DNA of 64,000 bases from Pseudoxanthobacter soli DSM 19599 (GCF_900148505.1 NZ_FRXO01000005.1:1-64000), one strand, 5' to 3'; shown: positions 18,075 through 27,931, counted from the first letter of the stretch. The notes: generated by a model from the sequence alone, not told the origin. Numbers and translations: made by a program.

Positions 18075-19019
18075 ATGGGCGAGAATGTGGACGTACAGGC
18101 GATCCGCGATGCGTCGCGCCGGCTGGTGCGCGCGCTCGGCTTCATGCGGCCGACGCTCGCCGGCACGCGCTATCACGCCTCGGCGGTCCATGCGATCATC
18201 GAGATCGGCCGCGGCCGCGGCATCACGGCGGCCCACCTCGTCGCGCTGCTCGATCTCGACAAGTCGAGCGTGAGCCGCATGATCCGCAAGCTCATCGAGG
18301 CCGGCGAGGTCGCCGAGGCCGTGTCGGATCGCGACGCGCGCGCCAAGATTCTGACGCTGACGGCGAAAGGGCGCGCCACTCTGGCGGAGATCGACGACGT
18401 CGCCACGCGGCAGGTCGTGCGCGCCACGGGCCCGCTCGATGACCCGACGCGACGAGACATCTCTGCCGGCCTGGCCGCCTACGCGGAGGCTCTCGAGAAC
18501 GAGCGGGCCGGTCGTGCCGCCGCCCAGGCGACGGTCGAGATCGGACGAGGCTACCGGCCGGGCCTCGTCGGCCGCTGCGCTGCCATGCACGCGGCCTATT
18601 ATTCCCGCACGGCGCGCTTCGGTGCCGTGTTCGAGGCCAAGGTGGCTGCGGGGCTGGCAGAGTTCGTCACCCGCCTCGATCGCCCGCGCAATGCGATCTG
18701 GACCGCGATCCACGGCAGTGAGATCGTCGGCACCATCGCGATCGACGGCGAGGACCTCGGCCGCGACGCGGCGCACCTCAGGTGGTTCATCGTCGGCGAC
18801 GGCCTGCGCGGTCACGGCATCGGACGCCGGCTGATCGGCGAGGCGGTCGCGTTTTGCGACAAGGCCGGCTTCGGCGAGACCGAACTCTGGACCTTTGCGG
18901 GGCTGGACGCCGCGCGCCATCTCTACGAATCCGCCGGCTTCGTGCTCGTCGAGGAGAGCCCGGGTAGCCAGTGGGGCACGGAGGTGCTGGAGCAGAGATA
19001 TGTCCGCCCCAGGCCTTGA
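18075..19019 (+). CDS. MarR-type regulator fused to a GNAT acetyltransferase domain
   Basis: The protein has 314 residues. An N-terminal MarR-like winged helix (about 1-130, with LLDLDKSSVSRMIRKLIEAGEV and SDRDARAKILTLTAKGRATL) is joined to a C-terminal GNAT domain (about 150-314). The acetyl-CoA loop is GLRGHGIGRRLIGEAV, followed by LWTFAGLDAARHLYESAGF. HTH-GNAT fusions are a recognised family, but their substrates are mostly unknown. GGAGGGGG lies upstream of ATG 18075; an in-frame ATG at 18057 is possible. The palindromes just upstream argue for autoregulation. Confidence 0.88.
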   Translation: MGENVDVQAIRDASRRLVRALGFMRPTLAGTRYHASAVHAIIEIGRGRGITAAHLVALLDLDKSSVSRMIRKLIEAGEVAEAVSDRDARAKILTLTAKGRATLAEIDDVATRQVVRATGPLDDPTRRDISAGLAAYAEALENERAGRAAAQATVEIGRGYRPGLVGRCAAMHAAYYSRTARFGAVFEAKVAAGLAEFVTRLDRPRNAIWTAIHGSEIVGTIAIDGEDLGRDAAHLRWFIVGDGLRGHGIGRRLIGEAVAFCDKAGFGETELWTFAGLDAARHLYESAGFVLVEESPGSQWGTEVLEQRYVRPRP

Positions 19020-19333
19020 GGCGGTCGCGGCGTTGGGAACGGGGCGGACAGCGGGGTGTTGTGCCCATAAGGTTCGCTGCGCGATCCCGATACCGGACGG
19101 CGTTCCGGCCAGCGCCGATCCCGCTTGAGCCAGGTCATCGCGTCAGGAACACCGCATGGGCTACAGCACTTCCGGCGTCTGTCCGGCACGGCTTGCCGGC
19201 AAACGGATGATTTTTTCCGACTGAAAGTGCCCCCGCGGGACTGAATGACCGGCCGGACATGGGCAATCGCCGGGGGGCACCGGACAGATAGCGGGCGCGA
19301 CATGGCTTCCGGACCACGACGGAGGATGCGGCG
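19020..19333. other. Intergenic region upstream of the FtsH gene
   Basis: These 314 bp hold no gene that I can support and no clear promoter consensus. A T-run (TTTTTT at about 19210) follows a short GCCGGCAA-type stem and could act as a weak terminator. GGAGG before 19334 is the ftsH ribosome binding site. Confidence 0.5.
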
Positions 19334-21202
19334 ATGGCGGTGCAGATGAACCGGAAGACCCAGTTTCACCTCTGGTACTGGGTCGCCGCCTTCCTCGGCC
19401 TCATGGTTTTTCAGTACCTGTTCATGAGCGCGACGCAGGTTGCGCAGATTCCCTACAGCCAGTTCGACGCCGATCTCGCCCAGGGCAAGATCGCCGAGGT
19501 CTCGGTCTCCGAGCGCTTCATCCAGGGCAAGTTCAAGGAGCCGCAGGACGGCCGCTCCATGTTCATCACCACACGCGTTGAGCCGGATTTGGCGAAGAGC
19601 CTGCAGCAGCACGGCGTCGTCGTGACCGGCGAAGTCGAAAGCACTTTCCTGCGCGACCTGCTGTCGTGGGTGGTGCCGGTGGCGCTTTTCTTCGGCGTCT
19701 GGATGTTCATGCTGCGGCGCATGGGCGGCGGCCTCGGCGGCGGGCTGATGCAGATCGGCAAGTCCAAGGCCAAGGTCTACGTCCAGTCCGATACCGGCGT
19801 GACCTTCAAGGACGTGGCGGGCGTCGACGAGGCCAAGGACGAGCTGAAGGAGATCGTCGATTTCCTGAAGGACCCGGTCGGCTACGGCCGGCTCGGCGGG
19901 CGGATGCCGAAGGGGGTGCTTCTGGTCGGGCCGCCCGGCACCGGCAAGACGCTGCTGGCGCGCGCGGTCGCCGGCGAGGCCGGCGTGCCGTTCTTCTCGA
20001 TCTCGGGCTCTGAGTTCGTGGAGATGTTCGTGGGCGTCGGCGCCGCCCGGGTGCGGGATCTGTTCGAGCAGGCCCGCGCCAAAGCGCCGGCCATCATCTT
20101 CATCGACGAACTCGATGCGCTCGGACGCGCCCGCGGCATCGGCCCCATGGCCGGCGGCCACGACGAGAAGGAACAGACGCTGAACCAGCTTCTGGTGGAA
20201 CTCGACGGCTTCGATCCGTCGAGCGGTCTCGTGCTGCTCGCCGCCACCAACCGGCCCGAAATCCTCGATCCGGCGCTGCTGCGGGCAGGGCGCTTCGACC
20301 GGCAGGTCCTGGTCGACCGGCCGGACAAGGCGGGACGAATCCAGATCCTCGGCGTGCACCTGCGCAAGGCGAAACTCGCCCCCGACGTGGAGCCGGAGAA
20401 GATCGCGGCGCTGACGCCGGGCTTCACCGGCGCCGATCTCGCCAATCTCGTCAACGAGGCGACCCTGCTCGCCACCCGCCGCAAGGCGGATGCCGTGACG
20501 ATGGAGGACTTCAACAACGCCATCGAGCGCATCGTCGCCGGTCTGGAAAAGCGCAACCGCCTGCTCAATCCCAAGGAGCGCCGGATCGTTGCCTATCACG
20601 AGATGGGCCACGCGCTGGTGGCGATGGCGCTACCGGGCGTCGACCCGGTCCACAAGGTCTCGATCATCCCGCGCGGCGTCGGCGCGCTCGGCTACACCAT
20701 CCAGCGCCCGACCGAGGACCGCTTCCTGATGACGCGGGACGAACTGGAGAACAAGATGGCCGTGCTGATGGGCGGCCGGGCCGCGGAATGGATCGTGTTC
20801 GGCCATCTCTCCACCGGCGCGGCTGATGACCTCGTCAAGGTCACCGACATCGCGCGGGCCATCGTCACCAGATACGGCATGACCGAGAAGCTCGGCCACG
20901 TCGCGCTGGAAAAGGACCGCCGCTCGCTGCTCGCCACCGATCAGCCCTATTACGGACCGCAGGAGCACGACTATTCCGACGAGACCGCCGCCACGGTGGA
21001 CGAGGAGGTGCGCCGCATCGTCGACGAGGCCTTTTCCCATGCCGCTTCCGTGCTGACGGAGCGGCGGGAGGCGCTGGAACAATCCGCGCGCCTGCTTCTC
21101 GAAAAGGAAACCATCGGCGAGGACGACCTTGCCGCCATCGCCCGCCGCACGGGCAGCGCGGATGCCGGACCTGCAAAGGCGGAAACGACGACCGGGGCCT
21201 GA
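19334..21202 (+). CDS. ftsH: FtsH-family membrane ATP-dependent zinc protease (second-type)
   Basis: The protein has 622 residues. Two N-terminal helices (about 14-32 and 112-128) flank a periplasmic FtsH_ext domain. The AAA module carries Walker A GPPGTGKT (199-206), Walker B IIFIDE (254-259) and the second region of homology [21 protein letters not shown]. The M41 domain has the zinc site HEMGH (422-426; canonical FtsH has HEAGH) and [11 protein letters not shown] for the third ligand. It degrades membrane and misfolded proteins. The context (no tilS or glmM) and the Met in the active site suggest an accessory paralogue of the housekeeping FtsH. Confidence 0.93.
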   Translation: MAVQMNRKTQFHLWYWVAAFLGLMVFQYLFMSATQVAQIPYSQFDADLAQGKIAEVSVSERFIQGKFKEPQDGRSMFITTRVEPDLAKSLQQHGVVVTGEVESTFLRDLLSWVVPVALFFGVWMFMLRRMGGGLGGGLMQIGKSKAKVYVQSDTGVTFKDVAGVDEAKDELKEIVDFLKDPVGYGRLGGRMPKGVLLVGPPGTGKTLLARAVAGEAGVPFFSISGSEFVEMFVGVGAARVRDLFEQARAKAPAIIFIDELDALGRARGIGPMAGGHDEKEQTLNQLLVELDGFDPSSGLVLLAATNRPEILDPALLRAGRFDRQVLVDRPDKAGRIQILGVHLRKAKLAPDVEPEKIAALTPGFTGADLANLVNEATLLATRRKADAVTMEDFNNAIERIVAGLEKRNRLLNPKERRIVAYHEMGHALVAMALPGVDPVHKVSIIPRGVGALGYTIQRPTEDRFLMTRDELENKMAVLMGGRAAEWIVFGHLSTGAADDLVKVTDIARAIVTRYGMTEKLGHVALEKDRRSLLATDQPYYGPQEHDYSDETAATVDEEVRRIVDEAFSHAASVLTERREALEQSARLLLEKETIGEDDLAAIARRTGSADAGPAKAETTTGA

Positions 21203-21462
21203 AGACAGCGGCGGCCCGGCGTGCATCGGGGGCCATTGAACACGTCCCGACAGCAAGCCCAGCCATTTCAAGCTCCTGGGTGTCTGTCTGCAGCCGGGAG
21301 ACGGAACACGGTGCGTGCGGGGATGCGTCCGGGCGCCGGGCGTGCGAAGGTCCGGACGACCAGCGCGGCAGCGCACCCGATTCAATGGCTCTTGCCTTGT
21401 CCCTTCCGCCCGGTTGCGAAGGCGGGGAGGGGAGGCTCTGGAGCAGCAAAGGGAAGACGGCC

Positions 21463-22434
21463 ATGGGGCTTCTGATCGACGGCAAATGGCAGGACCGCTG
21501 GTACGAGACCAAGTCGACCGGAGGCCGGTTCGTGCGCTCCCAGAGTGCGTTCCGCAACTGGGTGACGGCCGACGGCTCGCCGGGGCCGACCGGCGAGGGC
21601 GGCTTCGAGGCCGAGCCGGGCCGTTATCATCTCTATGTCTCCTATGCCTGTCCGTGGGCGCACCGCACTCTGATCATGCGCGCGCTGAAGGGGCTTGAGG
21701 ACATGATCTCGCTCTCGGTGGTGCACTGGCGGATGCTGGAGAACGGCTGGACCTTCGAGGATGGCCCGGGCGTCATACCCGATCCGATCCACAATGCCGC
21801 GTTCCTCTATCAGGTCTACGCGGCGGCGGATCCGGGCTATAGCGGCCGGGTGACGGTGCCTGTGCTTTGGGACAGGAAGCGGGCGACCATCGTCAACAAC
21901 GAGTCGTCCGAGATCATCCGCATGTTCACCCGGGCGTTCGACGGCGTCGGTGCGAAGCCTGGCGACTATTATCCCGCCGCGCTTCGCGAGGAGATCGACG
22001 CGGTCAATGCGCGCGTCTACGACACCGTCAACAACGGGGTCTACAAGGCCGGTTTCGCCACCTCGCAGGATGCCTATGAGGAAGCGGTCAAGCCGCTGTT
22101 CGCCTCGCTCGACTGGCTGGAAGAGCGGTTGTCGTCAACGCGCTATCTGGTGGGCGGGCAACTGACGGAGGCCGATATCCGCCTGTTCACCACGCTGGTG
22201 CGGTTCGATGCGATCTATGTCGGCCACTTCAAGTGCAACCTGAAGCGCATCGTCGACTATCCGGTGCTGTCGGCCTATCTGCGCGACCTCTACCAGACAC
22301 CAGGAATCGGCGAGACCTTCGTCCTCGAACACGCCAAGCGACACTATTACGAGAGCCACCGCACCATCAACCCGACCGGCATCGTGCCGCTCGGGCCGGA
22401 GCTCGACTTTTTCGCGCCCCACGGCCGCGGCTAG
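21463..22434 (+). CDS. yqjG: Glutathionyl-hydroquinone reductase (Xi-class GST)
   Basis: The protein has 323 residues. The catalytic Cys is in YVSYACPWAHRTL (C63), the hallmark of Xi-class GSTs, followed by the N-SSEIIRMF block of the thioredoxin fold. The long helical domain contains the motif VGGQLTEADIRLFTTLVRFD. These enzymes reduce glutathionyl-(hydro)quinones to hydroquinones with release of glutathione disulfide, in the cytoplasm. It is monocistronic. The TAG stop codon lies inside the CTAGAGC end of a REP-like element. Confidence 0.94.
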   Translation: MGLLIDGKWQDRWYETKSTGGRFVRSQSAFRNWVTADGSPGPTGEGGFEAEPGRYHLYVSYACPWAHRTLIMRALKGLEDMISLSVVHWRMLENGWTFEDGPGVIPDPIHNAAFLYQVYAAADPGYSGRVTVPVLWDRKRATIVNNESSEIIRMFTRAFDGVGAKPGDYYPAALREEIDAVNARVYDTVNNGVYKAGFATSQDAYEEAVKPLFASLDWLEERLSSTRYLVGGQLTEADIRLFTTLVRFDAIYVGHFKCNLKRIVDYPVLSAYLRDLYQTPGIGETFVLEHAKRHYYESHRTINPTGIVPLGPELDFFAPHGRG

Positions 22435-22550
22435 AGCGCTTTCCGATCTGATGGAATCATCAGATCGCCAAGAAATCGCTCCAGAGTCAAAAGCTTGAGC
22501 ATATCCCGCTCAGACAGGCCGAACTCGATCTGAACGACAAGGATAGGCTC
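22431..22550 (+). repeat. REP-like intergenic element, copy C
   Basis: It starts with CTAGAGCGCTTTCC overlapping the stop of the preceding gene. Hairpin CGATCTGAT / ATCAGATCG spans 22444-22467, then AGAAATCGCTCCAGA and TTGAGCATATCC as in copy B. The right part is diverged: only CGATCTGAAC remains of the second hairpin and the terminal GCTCTAG is degenerate (GGCTCAAG). Confidence 0.8.
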
Positions 22551-22636
22551 AAGCCATTGAATCCCGCGTGATTTCTCTCCGGCCGCATGGGCCTGTCCGA
22601 TCGGAAAGGCCCACCCGGCCGGGCGGGATTGCGGCT

Positions 22637-24016
22637 TTACAACTCGGCGGCCACGGTCTCCACCGCACCCTTGGTGGCGGCAGCGACGATGTCGGCCTCC
22701 TCGCGGGTGAGGCAGAGCGGCGGAGCGAAGCCGAGGATATCGCCCTCCGGCATGCCGCGACCGAGCACGCCGCGCGCGGCAAGAGCCGCCGCGATCCGCG
22801 GCCCGACCTTGAGGGCCGGGTCGAAGAAGCGGCGCGTCTCGCGGTCGGCGACGAACTCCACCGCTGCCAGCATGCCCTCGCCGCGAATGTCGCCCACGAT
22901 GGGGTGATCGCCCACCGCGGCGGTCAGCGCCCGGCGCAGATAGGCCCCGACATCGGCCGCGTTTTCCACGAGGCCCATGCGGTCGATCAGGTCGAGATTG
23001 GCAATGCCGGCCGCCGTGCAGATCGGGTGGGCGGAATAGGTCCAGCCATGGCCGATGGGCCCCATCGCGTCGGAGCCGTCCTCCAGCACCTTCCAAACCT
23101 TGTCGGACACGACGACGCCGGAAAGCGGCGCATAGGCCGAGGTCAGCCCTTTGGCGATCGTCATCAGATCGGGCCTGAGGCCATAGAATTCCGAGCCGAA
23201 CATGGTGCCGAGGCGGCCGAAGCCGGTGATGACCTCGTCCACCACAAGCAGGATGTCGTACCGGGCGAGCACGGCCTGGATCTTGTCCCAGTAGCCCGCG
23301 GGCGGCGGCACGATGCCGCCCGTGCCGAGCACTGGTTCGCCGATGAAGGCGGCCACGGTCTCCGGCCCTTCCTCGAGGATGGTCTTCTCCAGCGACGCCG
23401 CGCAGAGATCGGAGAACGCCTCCTCGCTCATGGAAAGGTCGTCGCGGCGGAAATAGTAGGGCGCCATCGTATGCAGCACCGGCGCGCGCGGCAGGTCGAA
23501 CGCCCTGTGGAAGCCCGGCAGGCCGGTCAGGCTGCCGGTCATCACGCCCGAGCCGTGATAGCCGCGATGGCGGGAGATGATCTTCTTCTTCTCCGGGCGG
23601 CCGAGCACGTTGTTGTAATACCAGATGAGCTTGATGTTGGTCTCGTTGGCATCCGAGCCCGACAGCCCGTAATAGACCCGCGACATGCCGGCGGGCGCCC
23701 GGTCGATGATCATCTTCGACAGCCGGATCGAGGGCTCGCTGCCGTGGCCGGCATAGGCGTGGTAGTAGGCGAGACTGTGGGCCTGCGCGGCGATCGCATC
23801 GGCGATCTCGGTGCGCCCGTAGCCGACATTGACGCAATAGAGCCCGCCGAAGGCATCGAGACTGCGCCGCCCCTCGCGGTCGACGATGTAGACGCCCTCG
23901 GCCCCGGTAACGATGCGGTTCGGCGTTTCCCCGCGCGCATGGCCGGCCATGTGCGTGGAGGGATGGAAGAAGTGATCGCGATCCCAGGCATCGAGTTCGT
24001 TGGAGCGGTCGGTCAT
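22637..24016 (-). CDS. Class III aminotransferase (SpuC / beta-alanine-pyruvate type)
   Basis: The protein has 459 residues. PLP contacts are visible: SGSDANETNIKLIWYYNN for the phosphate site, Asp in VVDEVITGFGR (D260) and the Schiff-base Lys in TIAKGLTSAYAPLSG (K289). The N-terminal DRDHFFHPSTHMAGHARGETPNRI is typical of omega-amino acid/polyamine:pyruvate transaminases such as putrescine-pyruvate SpuC. It probably transfers the terminal amine of an amine or omega-amino acid to pyruvate. It lies downstream of the RpiR gene (24108) on the same strand, 91 bp away, so it may be co-transcribed. Confidence 0.9.
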   Translation of the reverse strand: MTDRSNELDAWDRDHFFHPSTHMAGHARGETPNRIVTGAEGVYIVDREGRRSLDAFGGLYCVNVGYGRTEIADAIAAQAHSLAYYHAYAGHGSEPSIRLSKMIIDRAPAGMSRVYYGLSGSDANETNIKLIWYYNNVLGRPEKKKIISRHRGYHGSGVMTGSLTGLPGFHRAFDLPRAPVLHTMAPYYFRRDDLSMSEEAFSDLCAASLEKTILEEGPETVAAFIGEPVLGTGGIVPPPAGYWDKIQAVLARYDILLVVDEVITGFGRLGTMFGSEFYGLRPDLMTIAKGLTSAYAPLSGVVVSDKVWKVLEDGSDAMGPIGHGWTYSAHPICTAAGIANLDLIDRMGLVENAADVGAYLRRALTAAVGDHPIVGDIRGEGMLAAVEFVADRETRRFFDPALKVGPRIAAALAARGVLGRGMPEGDILGFAPPLCLTREEADIVAAATKGAVETVAAEL

Positions 24017-24107
24017 CGTCGTGGTTCTCCGGATAGGGCGTCGCGCGCCGATGGCACGGCGCGGCGTCGGGAAGCGTGGCAGGGCGCCCGGGGTCAGTCC
24101 CGTGGTG

Positions 24108-25001
24108 TCAGTCCCGTCTCGATGCGGGTAGCGAGGCGTCACCCGAGGGATCGATGCGCAGACGGTCGCGCAGGCCGTCCCAGGCCTCGAAGCGGGCGCG
24201 GGTGTTCTCCCATTCGTCCTCGCTGATCTTCACCACCAGCGCCTCGATCAGGGCGAGCGGGCCGACCAGCGTGTCCCACGCCGTTCCAACGGCGATGGGC
24301 AGGGCGAAGATGCGCTGGGCCAGTTGCGCCACGGGCGAAAGCCACTGGTCGGTCACGACCACGATCTGGGGGCGGGCGGTGCGCGAGGCGGTTTCGGCGA
24401 AGCGCAGCAGGCTCGGCTGATAGCGGCGGAAATCGAACAGAACCACCACGTCGCGGCTGGTCATGGTCTGGATATAATCGGGCCACATCTCCGGGTCGGC
24501 CGGAATGTGATGCACGCCCTTGCGCACCAGCCGGAGATTGATGGCGAGGAAGCGGGCAAGGGAATCGCTGACCCGCCCGCCCATCACGTAGACCGCGCGT
24601 TTTGGATCCGCGATCAGGGCGCAGACCGCCTCGAAGGTCTCCTCCGGCACATCGGCCGCGGCCTGCTCCAGCCGGCTGCGCACGCGCTCGAAATAGGCCG
24701 GCAGGAAGCCCCGCCGCGCGCTGATATCCTGTGTTGCCCGCAGGTCGATCGGCGATCGCGCGCCTTCCTTCAACTCATCGATCAGGCGGCGCTGGAATTC
24801 CTGATAGCCGGCGCAGCCGAGCTTGGCGACGAAGCGCGTGATCGAGGGGGCGCTCACCTTGGCGCGCTCGGCCAGTTCCTGGATGGAGGCGAGGCCCCCG
24901 AACGGATAATCGGCCAGGACGACCGCGGAGATCTTCCGCTCGGCCGCCGTCATCTCCTCGGAGACGGACAAGATCTGGGCTTTTACCGTCATGGTCGACA
25001 T
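24108..25001 (-). CDS. RpiR-family transcriptional regulator
   Basis: The protein has 297 residues. The N-terminal HTH_6 domain (about 5-80, LASIQELAERAKVSAPSITRFVAKLGCAGYQEFQ) is followed by a SIS sugar-isomerase-like domain (about 125-260, with YVMGGRVSDSLARFLAINLRL). RpiR regulators sense small phosphorylated or amino-sugar-like ligands through SIS. It is divergent from the glutamine-synthetase-like gene and probably regulates it and the aminotransferase. It resembles the second RpiR protein at 29391 along its full length. ATG 24992 is an alternative start. Confidence 0.9.
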   Translation of the reverse strand: MSTMTVKAQILSVSEEMTAAERKISAVVLADYPFGGLASIQELAERAKVSAPSITRFVAKLGCAGYQEFQRRLIDELKEGARSPIDLRATQDISARRGFLPAYFERVRSRLEQAAADVPEETFEAVCALIADPKRAVYVMGGRVSDSLARFLAINLRLVRKGVHHIPADPEMWPDYIQTMTSRDVVVLFDFRRYQPSLLRFAETASRTARPQIVVVTDQWLSPVAQLAQRIFALPIAVGTAWDTLVGPLALIEALVVKISEDEWENTRARFEAWDGLRDRLRIDPSGDASLPASRRD

Positions 25002-25081
25002 GCACCGTCGGAGGGGCGCGACGGGTTCCTGCTACGGGAGCCTGCCGGCGAGATGCACCCAGAGAATGAAAATCGAAGATC

Positions 25082-25113
25082 ATCGTCAACCTGAATCTTA
25101 TCATTTGACATTT
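25082..25113. promoter_or_regulatory. Candidate RpiR operator / promoter of the GS-like gene
   Basis: ATTTGACATTT (25103-25113) matches the right arm of the perfect palindrome at 30360-30388. A degenerate left arm ATCGTCAA lies at 25082-25089. TTGACA (25105-25110) could equally be a -35 box for the GS-like gene. Confidence 0.4.
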
Positions 25114-25167
25114 CATTTTCAGATGCGAGATCATTCCTCGATAACGGCAGGGCCGAGGGGACAACAG

Positions 25168-26475
25168 GTGCGTGAGACGTTGATGATGGCCTGCGTGGCC
25201 GATTTTTCCGGCCGGCTGCGCGGCAAGGGCATTCCCGTCGCCGGGCGTCACGAGCGCTTCGGGAAGGGCCTTGGCTGGACGCCCACCAACATCCAGATCA
25301 CCTGTTTCGATACGATCTCCGACAGCCCGTTCGGCTCGTTCGGCGATGTCGTGATGAAGCCCGACGCGGAGACCGAGATCGACGTCGATCTCGGCGACGC
25401 GGTGCCGCGCGAGCACCTCGTGCTGTCCGACATCCATCAGGGTGATGGGACGGTCTGGCCGTTCTGCATCCGCTCCGCCTGCAAGGCCGCGCTGGCCGAT
25501 CTGGAGGCCGAGGCCGGCCTGACGCTGTTCTCGACCTTCGAGCACGAATTCATGTTCAAGTCGGAGGCGGATGCGGGATTCGCCTATTCGCTGCGCGGCT
25601 TCCGCAAGCGCAAGGCGTTCGGCGAACTGTTCGTGGACGCTCTGGTGCAGGCCGGGATGAAGCCCGACACCTTCCTGCGCGAATATGGCGACCGGCAGTT
25701 CGAGATCACCGTGGATCCCGAAGCCGGCATCCGCTCGGCCGATCAGGCGGTGCTCCTGCGCGAACTCGCCCATGCCTGTGCCGATGCCATGGGCGAGGAG
25801 GTGACCTTCACGCCGCTCAGTGCGCCGGACGGCATCGGCAATGGCGTGCACATCCACCTGTCGTTCCGCGACCGCGAGGGCCGTCCGGCGACCTACGATC
25901 CCGCGATGCCGGCGAACATGACCGCCAAGGCCGGCGCGTTCGTGGCCGGCATCCTGAAATATCTCAACGAGTTCGTGGCGATCGCCGCCCCCAGCGCCAT
26001 TTCCTACCGCCGCCTGACACCCCACCGCTGGAGCGCGGCCTACAACAATCTGGGCGACCGCGACCGCGAGGCCGCCGTGCGCATCTGCTCGCTCTCCGCG
26101 CAGACGGAGGAGGGCAAGGCGAAGCAGTTCAACGTTGAGTTCCGCCCAACGGATGCCGCCGCCAGCCCCTATTTCGCCATTGCCGCGCTGGTGCGCGCCG
26201 GGCTGCAGGGCATCCGCGAGGGCCTGTCGGTGCCGGAGCCGACGCGGGAGGACCTGAGCCTGCTCTCCGCAGAGGCCCTTGCCGGCCGCGGCATCGCGCG
26301 CCTGCCGGAAAGCCTCGGCGAGGCGCTCGACAATCTGGCGGCGAGCGAAACCGTGCGCGGCTGGTTCCCGCCCGGCCTGATCGACGTCTACGTCGCCCAC
26401 AAGCGCGGCGAACTGGCCTCGCTGGAGGGCAAGACCGAGGACGAGATCTTCGCCGCCTACGCCCGCGCCTATTAG
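25168..26475 (+). CDS. Glutamine synthetase-family ligase (gamma-glutamylamine synthetase-like)
   Basis: The protein has 435 residues. It carries the glutamine synthetase catalytic fold: TFEHEFMF (E125 and E127 metal ligands), QFEI (E179), GIGNGVHIHLSF with the catalytic His pair, PSAISYRRLTPHRWSAAYN and EFRPTDAAASPYFAIAALVRAG. It belongs to the PuuA/GlnT-like branch, which ligates glutamate to amines other than ammonia, using ATP. The substrate is not known. GTG 25168 is preferred because GAGGGG lies 7 bp upstream; ATG 25183 is an alternative. Adjacent aminotransferases and amidohydrolases point to amine catabolism. Confidence 0.85.
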   Translation: MRETLMMACVADFSGRLRGKGIPVAGRHERFGKGLGWTPTNIQITCFDTISDSPFGSFGDVVMKPDAETEIDVDLGDAVPREHLVLSDIHQGDGTVWPFCIRSACKAALADLEAEAGLTLFSTFEHEFMFKSEADAGFAYSLRGFRKRKAFGELFVDALVQAGMKPDTFLREYGDRQFEITVDPEAGIRSADQAVLLRELAHACADAMGEEVTFTPLSAPDGIGNGVHIHLSFRDREGRPATYDPAMPANMTAKAGAFVAGILKYLNEFVAIAAPSAISYRRLTPHRWSAAYNNLGDRDREAAVRICSLSAQTEEGKAKQFNVEFRPTDAAASPYFAIAALVRAGLQGIREGLSVPEPTREDLSLLSAEALAGRGIARLPESLGEALDNLAASETVRGWFPPGLIDVYVAHKRGELASLEGKTEDEIFAAYARAY

Positions 26476-26547
26476 AGCGCGCTGTCCACCGCTCCGGCTG
26501 CGAAGACCGGCCGGAGCGGCCCTTCATCCAGGCCGCGCCTTGCGCCC

Positions 26548-27882
26548 CTACCACATCATGAAGGGTGCCACGGCCTCGTCGCTGACGCGGCCGGCGGCGA
26601 CGTCCGCCAGCGCGCGGTCGACGATGGCCACGCCCTCCAGCGCCTCGGCCTCGGTCAGCGTCAGAGGCGGGGTGAATTCCAGCACGTTGCCCTTCAGGCC
26701 GACATAGCTGAAGGCGGCGCCCAGTTCGTAGCCGCGATAGATCACCTTCGCCGTGGTCGAGACGGGAACGGGCGCGCGGCTTTCACGGTCGGCGACGAGA
26801 TCGACCCCGACGGCGAGGCCGCGGCCGCGCACGTCTCCGATGATCTCGTGGCGTTCCGCCAGTGCCCGCAATCCGTCGGAAAACACCTGCCCGACGCGCG
26901 CGGCGCGTTCCCATAGCCGTTCCCGCGCGACGGTCTCGACCACCGCCCGGCCCGCCGCCGTGGTGACGGGATTGCCGGCCGTGGTCTGGAGCGCGAAGGC
27001 CGGCGCGTGGTCCATGATTTCGCGCGGGCCGACCACCGCCGAAAGCGGCAGCCCGCCACCCAGCCCCTTGCCCAACACCACCATGTCCGGCGCGAGCCCC
27101 TCGTGCTCGAAGCAGTGCATCAGGCCGGAGCGGCCGAGACCGACCTTGACCTCGTCGACGACGATGCGGATGCCGTGGCGCCGGCAGCGGTCGGCGAGCG
27201 CCTTCAGGAAGCCGGGTGGCGGCACGATCAGGCCGCCGTCGGACATCAGCGGCTCGATGAACACAGCCGCCACCTGATGGGGCGGGCAGGTGGTCTCGAA
27301 CTGGTAGTCCAGCATGTCCAGCACCGCGTCCGCCGTGAAGCGGGGCCGGAATGGTTCGGGATAGGGCAGCAGCACGAGGCCCGGCCGGGGGAGGGTGTGG
27401 GTCATGGCGGTGTGGCCGCTGACCGCCATCGAGCCCGAGAGATTGCCGTGGTAGGAGCCGATGAACGAGATGAAGCGCGACCGCCCCGTTGCGGCCTGAA
27501 GCACGCGAACCGCGCAGTCGTTGGCGTCCGAACCTGAATGGCCGAACCACACCTTGCGCGCGCCCTCGCCGGGCGTGACCGCAAGCAGCGTTTCCGCCAG
27601 CGAGACCGCGTTTTCGTTGGGATAGAGCAGGAGGCTGGCACCCGCCATGTCGCGTGTCGCCTCCGTCACCGCTTCGACGACGGCGGGATGGCCGTAGCCC
27701 AGCGACGCCGAGCCGGCGGAAGCTGACAGATCGAGAATCTCGCGGCCACCCTCCTCGATCAGGCGGCTGCCGCGTCCGCCGATCAGGCTGAGCGGCGAGA
27801 ACCGCAGGCGGGCGATCTCGGCGATCGTGTCGGCGTCGCGCTCTCGCAGGGACCGGGTTTTCTGCACTGCCTCGCGGGACAT
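26548..27882 (-). CDS. Class III aminotransferase (GabT/ornithine-like)
   Basis: The protein has 444 residues. The PLP sites are FGHSGSDANDCAVRVLQAATGR, Asp in VVDEVKVGLGRSG (D243) and Lys in VVLGKGLGGGLPLSAVVG (K272). It differs clearly from the aminotransferase at 22637, so the two are not a recent duplication. GGAGGG precedes ATG 27882. It is the last gene of a minus-strand operon with the N-formylglutamate amidohydrolase-like, isochorismatase-like and RpiR genes (spacing 49 bp). Confidence 0.9.
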   Translation of the reverse strand: MSREAVQKTRSLRERDADTIAEIARLRFSPLSLIGGRGSRLIEEGGREILDLSASAGSASLGYGHPAVVEAVTEATRDMAGASLLLYPNENAVSLAETLLAVTPGEGARKVWFGHSGSDANDCAVRVLQAATGRSRFISFIGSYHGNLSGSMAVSGHTAMTHTLPRPGLVLLPYPEPFRPRFTADAVLDMLDYQFETTCPPHQVAAVFIEPLMSDGGLIVPPPGFLKALADRCRRHGIRIVVDEVKVGLGRSGLMHCFEHEGLAPDMVVLGKGLGGGLPLSAVVGPREIMDHAPAFALQTTAGNPVTTAAGRAVVETVARERLWERAARVGQVFSDGLRALAERHEIIGDVRGRGLAVGVDLVADRESRAPVPVSTTAKVIYRGYELGAAFSYVGLKGNVLEFTPPLTLTEAEALEGVAIVDRALADVAAGRVSDEAVAPFMMW

Positions 27883-27931
27883 GGCGGCCCTCCGTGAAAG
27901 GGGTGAACGCGGTCGGTAAGGCGCGGGACCG

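Noticed and set aside
19195-19225. Possible heat-shock promoter before ftsH
   Set aside because: A CTTG-like box is present but no matching -10 at the right spacing, so I do not annotate it.
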